A stretch of 64,000 bases of DNA from Phoebastria nigripes (lineage: Eukaryota > Chordata > Aves > Procellariiformes > Diomedeidae): positions 123,707-187,706 of the forward strand of contig JAYKAV010000010.1 of NCBI GenBank assembly GCA_035582835.1, read 5' to 3'. Shown here piece after piece: positions 60,137-64,000 of the stretch. The position numbers and the translations under genes are program-made. Each line of letters starts with the position of its first letter. The stretch's first letter is position 1. The notes beneath the pieces were generated by a model. That model was not told the DNA's origin. It did not search any database and saw nothing but the letters and a program-made list of their open reading frames with translations.

Positions 60137-61083
60137 TCATAGAATCATAGAATATCTCAAGTTGGAAGGGACCCATAAGGATTAAAGTCCAACTCCCTGC
60201 TCCTCGCAGGACTACCTGAAACTAAACCATATGACTAAGAGCATCGTCCAGATGCTCCTTGAACTCTGACAGGCTTGGTGCCAAAACCAATTCCCTGGGG
60301 AGCCTGTTCCAGTGACCGACCACCCTCTCAGTGAAGAACCTTTTCCTAACGTCCAATCGGAACTTCCCCTGATGCAGCTTCATTCCATTTCCTCGTGTCC
60401 TATCACTGGTCATCAGAGAGAGGAGATCAGCACCTCCCCCTCCGCTGCCCCCCGTTGAGGAAGTTGTAGACTGTGATGAGGTCACCCCTCAGCCTTCTCT
60501 TCTTCAAGCTGAACCAGCCTAGTGACTTCAGCCGCTCCTTGTTAAGTCTTGCCCTGGAGACCTTTCACCATCTTGGTCGCCCTCCTCTGGACACACCCTA
60601 GTAGTTTGATGTCCTTCTTATATTGAAATGCCCAAAACTGCACACCATACTTGAGGTGAGGCCGCACCAGTGCAGTGTAGAGTGGGACAATCACCTCCTT
60701 CGACTTGCTAGCTATGCTGTGCCTGATGCACCCCAGGACACGGTTGGCCCTTTTGGCTGCCAGGGCACACTGTTGACTCATATTCAACTTGCCATCAACC
60801 CAAAACCCCAGATCTCTTTCCGCAGGGCTGGTCTCCAGCCTCCTGTCCCCCAATGTGTACGTATAACCAGGATTACCCTGTCCCAGGTGCAGAATCCGGC
60901 ACTTGCTCCTGTTAAATTTCATACGGTTGGTGATTGCCCAGCTCTCTATCTATATCTCTCTGTAAGGCCTCTCTGCCCTCAAGGGAGTCCACAGCTCCTT
61001 GTAGTTAAGTATCATTGGCAAACTCACTTAATGTACACTCAATTCCTTCATCCAGATCATTTATAAAAACATTATAAATGATA
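60137..61083 (-). mobile_element. CR1 LINE, copy 4, 5'-truncated, different subfamily
   Basis: A minus-strand CR1 of about 950 bp. On the plus strand it begins with the terminal repeat (ATCATAGAATCATAGAATAT) and a 3' UTR reading AAGTTGGAAGGGACCCATAAGG, which differs from copies 2 and 5 (AAGGTTGGAAAAGACCTCTAAG). The body holds the reverse transcriptase palm end, thumb and C-terminus, and it is truncated near 61083 just upstream of the NVFINDLDEGIE stretch. The different 3' UTR points to another CR1 subfamily. Confidence 0.94.
60222..61066 (-). pseudogene. CR1 ORF2 reverse transcriptase C-terminal part, FADD changed to FAND
   Basis: Reading the minus strand, VFINDLDEGIECTLSEFANDT comes first (61066-61008). 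The catalytic FADD box reads FAND because codon 61016-61014 is AAT instead of GAT. After a gap and frame change the thumb follows from 60922 ([52 protein letters not shown]), ending at 60542. The C-terminus ([33 protein letters not shown]) is in another frame, 60485-60222. At least two frame breaks and the lost Asp make it non-functional. Confidence 0.9.
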
Positions 61084-63646
61084 GGAACATTATCTAATTT
61101 CCTGGTGACTCTTTTAGCATCAAGAAACAAAGCAATATATATACACCAATAGCACAAAGCCAGAGATACATATGCATTTTTGGTGTGAATAACAAATACA
61201 TGCTTACTATATGTGCACATGAGGAATTTTTCTCTGTGTGAAAGACACTGTTTAGGGCCCAAGTTGGGGCTGTACGACAGCAGGTACCAGGAATTAGCTT
61301 TGGGTAATAAAAAGGTACCACCACAACTCCTGGCTTGCTGCTGAATTCTGAGCTGTTATGCTCTTTTTATAGCATAACTTCAAACCATACTACTTCATTA
61401 GACCGTGAATTACAAATGCCACAATGCAAATAGTCCAAAGACTGAGTAAGAAGAACATCTGTCCTCCAGCATGCAACTACAGTTCCTGGAGCTGCAGCGT
61501 GGAAGCATCTCTAATATTTAGCTGCAGAGGGCTTTCTTTCTCTGAACACTGCCCAACATGGAGCATTGAAGTATAAATTAGTGCTGACATTAAGCAACAT
61601 TTGTGGAAGCAAGCCTATATGAGGCTTTTGCATTCCTCTGGGGCAGGTGCCTCAAACACTTTGCAGCAGGACTGCATCCCAAGAGACCTGGTTACTGCTT
61701 GATTTAGGTATGGAGTGCTGTTGACTAATTTAACAACAGATTTTGAGTTTGCCACAATTACTGACAGAATAGAAGAAGGGAACTGCAAGCTGGAGCTAGC
61801 TGGTGCCAAATTCACACCCAGAATGTCAGGACCAAAGGAGGGCAGGCTGAGGTTTATCAGCTTGGTTTTTAAAGCCATGCATTTTGCAGATGCTGCCCCA
61901 GCTCTGTATTTCTGCACTTGGAGCTCTCATTTTGTTAGGCTTACAAATGGCTTTGGGATTTCTGAAACCTCCCAAGGCCCCAGCAACCAGGGAAAGATTG
62001 CTAATCTGTCAATAGACAGCACCTTAAATCACTCCTGCTGCTACAGGACACGTGCCACAGAGGTTACAGAGGCTGATAGCTTTCTCTTGTTCTCTGCAGC
62101 AGCTAAGCAATAAAAGCATGACATCAGCAAAGTAACCTGGCTGGCTTTTGATACTCATCCTTTGTGCCAGCACTTACAATCCACTGGGATTGAGCTGTAG
62201 CTGTCAATGCGATGAACACCCTCTGCCCTGCCAAAATTTCGCTCTTTGCTCTGTTAACACCTACTGCAGCAGTTGTGCAAGGCCCTTCTCCAGTGGCTCT
62301 GGGTCAGATGCTCTGACATGCCATGGGAGATGTTCCCCAGCAGCTTTGCAGGATGCTCGTTCTGCAAGTGGAGGTGAAGTTACCAGGTAAGACGTTGCAG
62401 AGTTCAAATTAAGCCCATAGGGGCAGCTGCCTTGCTCCACCTTCAAAGGCAAGTCCTAGATCCAACAGCAAGATGAAAAGACCTCCTGTTCCCTCCCCTC
62501 TGAAGTTTTTCAGAAGTGATAGAGACTCCAGATGTGGTTTGGGAATCCCTGGGAGCTGTGGTCAGCAAGGGGCTCAGCCCAGGGAAGAAGAGGGGCAGGA
62601 TACATCCACAACTACTTCTCCCAAGGCACTGTGCCATTAGCTGGGGCATCATGGGACTAAACTTGGAACTTGTAGGGCAATTCTGCCAGCTGGTTCAGCA
62701 AAGCCACATTAAATAACACGAATCAGATATTTGGAGATTTGTTAACAAGCGTCAAAAGTCAGTGTGTCACTATTTCCAAATAGAGAGCTATTACGACTGT
62801 TTGGGAGAGGGAGGCAGGTAGCGAAAGAATACAGATCATGGCATTTCAATTTTTCTGCATGATTTGAGTGTACAATATATTCAAAAGAGACTTTTTTATG
62901 GGCTGGAAATTCCCTCTCTTCCTCAGCTCCACTATCAAACAAGCAATGCCAGAAAAGACTAAAAACATTGTCAAAAGATATGATTCTTAAGCGCATTCAC
63001 ACCATGATCATTTTTCTGTCACAGAATCTGATATACACGTGCCCTTTTGACTATTTGTAAGTTTACTCTAGAAAGAAAATTTGCACTGTCCTCTTCTATT
63101 AAAAATCAAGAAGAACTTGCAGAGCTAAGATCTGTTTCTGGGTTTCCTCTCAAAGACAAGTTGTGTGTCATACTCCAAAGGAATATGCTTTGAAGGAAGG
63201 AAAGGAAAGAAGGAAAGACATGTTTTGGCACCCAGATTCACTGCTGACATTTTTATTTCGTGGCTACGTTAAGAAAACTCCCAAACACAGAGTGTCAGAT
63301 CCCAATATACAGATGCTTACAAGGCACCACCCTCTGCTAGGAGTTGACAGATGCAGTGATTTCCCATCCTAAAGAGACGATGGCCAGAGTCAGGCTGAAG
63401 TGCTTGTGTGGGATTTAATTATTGCTTTCCAGAAGCCATGTCCTAGACAGTGGACCTGTATCCTCCCAGAGATCCAGGGCCAAGGATGGGAAGAAGACTA
63501 TCTGCACAAAGCTGGCTTACAGCAAGCTATTTACTCCCATCTTGCCACTCACTTTGAACCAATGTACTACCTATGACAAGTTATATTAGAGGAGTATTAT
63601 AAGCAATGTAATTTATGTAAATAAAATCAATTTTGCAAATATGTCT
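61084..63646. other. Unique-looking sequence, no gene seen
   Basis: About 2.6 kb. Opposing open frames at 61615-61917 (minus) and 61715-62113 (plus, 132 codons) have no recognisable motif. A GGAAA-rich patch lies near 63196-63220. Confidence 0.55.
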
Positions 63647-64000
63647 TAGAATAGAATCATAGAATCATTAAGGTTGGAAAAGACCTCTAAGATCATCGAG
63701 TCCAACCATCAACCCAACACCACCATGCCCACTAAACCACGTCCCTAAGCGCCTCATCTACACGTCTTTTAAATACTTCCAGGGATGGTGACTCCACCAC
63801 TTCCCTGGGCAGCCTGTTCCAATGTTTAACCACTCTTTCAGGAAAGACATTTTTCCTAAGGTCCAATCTAAACCTCCCCTGGTGCAACTTGAGGCCATTT
63901 CCTCTCGTCCTATCGCTTGTTACTTGGGAGAAGAGACCAACACCCACCTTGCTGCAACCTCCTTTCAGGTAGTTGTAGAGAGCGATAAGGTCTCCCCTCA
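63647..64000 (-). mobile_element. CR1 LINE, copy 5, cut by the window end
   Basis: The 3' end of a minus-strand CR1: terminal repeat on the plus strand (ATAGAATCATAGAATCATT, 63651-63669), the 3' UTR, and the ORF2 C-terminus (63947-63732; [27 protein letters not shown]). From 63662 to 64000 it matches copy 2 (10612-10950) except for A/G at 10732/63782 and an N at 10857. The rest of the element lies beyond the window. Confidence 0.96.

Noticed and set aside
61715..62113. 132-codon open frame with an opposing 100-codon frame
   Set aside because: No domain or splice context could be recognised; chance is the simplest reading.
1..64000. A previously undescribed biological system such as a defence island, biosynthetic cluster or CRISPR array
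   Set aside because: The window is vertebrate non-coding DNA with retrotransposon remnants. No regularly spaced repeats, co-oriented gene block or unfamiliar conserved protein was found.

Overview
This window reads as non-coding nuclear DNA from a bird, either intergenic or deep intronic. The organism call rests on the repeats. There are five clear CR1 LINE copies whose 3' ends carry the ATTCTATG-type terminal repeat typical of avian CR1, at least four older CR1-type remnants, and several endogenous-retrovirus LTRs of a kind common in bird genomes (two start TGT-C/A-CTGGTTT and one starts TGTATTGGGTTT). I found no exon of a host protein-coding gene, no rRNA or tRNA gene, no CRISPR array and no bacterial-type operon. 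Scattered N bases indicate a draft assembly.

Layout: 279-857 is a possible decayed LTR. 2285-5267 is CR1 copy 1 (+). 5.3-9.5 kb is unique sequence. 9478-10216 is a solo LTR with a perfect 5-bp target-site duplication (TSD). 10593-12545 is CR1 copy 2 (-), the least decayed reverse transcriptase in the window. 13584-14128 and 18092-18660 are two related solo LTRs, each with its own perfect TSD. 14976-15720 is a reverse-oriented LTR. 18.7-27.5 kb is mostly unique, with an old CR1 tail at 22.7-23.0 kb and a purine tract at 24.0 kb. 27.6 and 28.1 kb hold two diverged copies of one unidentified short element. 28945-29640 and 33100-34150 are ancient CR1/L3-like remnants (-). 36720-39964 is CR1 copy 3 (+), the longest, with an ORF1 tail, endonuclease and reverse transcriptase. 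40-55.5 kb is largely unique, with an LTR-like stretch near 43.2 kb. 55530-56608 is a 1.08-kb solo LTR with internal 45-49-bp repeats. 60137-61083 is CR1 copy 4 (-). 63647-64000 is CR1 copy 5 (-), cut by the window end.

The recognisable coding material is all retrotransposon-derived and all of it is broken: frameshifts, stop codons, 5' truncation, a one-base deletion through the FADD box (copy 1) and FADD to FAND (copy 4). No set of genes here works together. The window is a record of successive waves: ancient CR1/L3-like copies, middle-aged CR1, younger CR1 (copies 2 and 5 nearly identical where they overlap), and LTR insertions with intact TSDs. I did not find a novel biological system. The least explained observations are the paired short element at 27.6/28.1 kb, the 37-bp tandem duplication at the very tip of the 9478 LTR, and the clustering of N bases in one CR1 copy.
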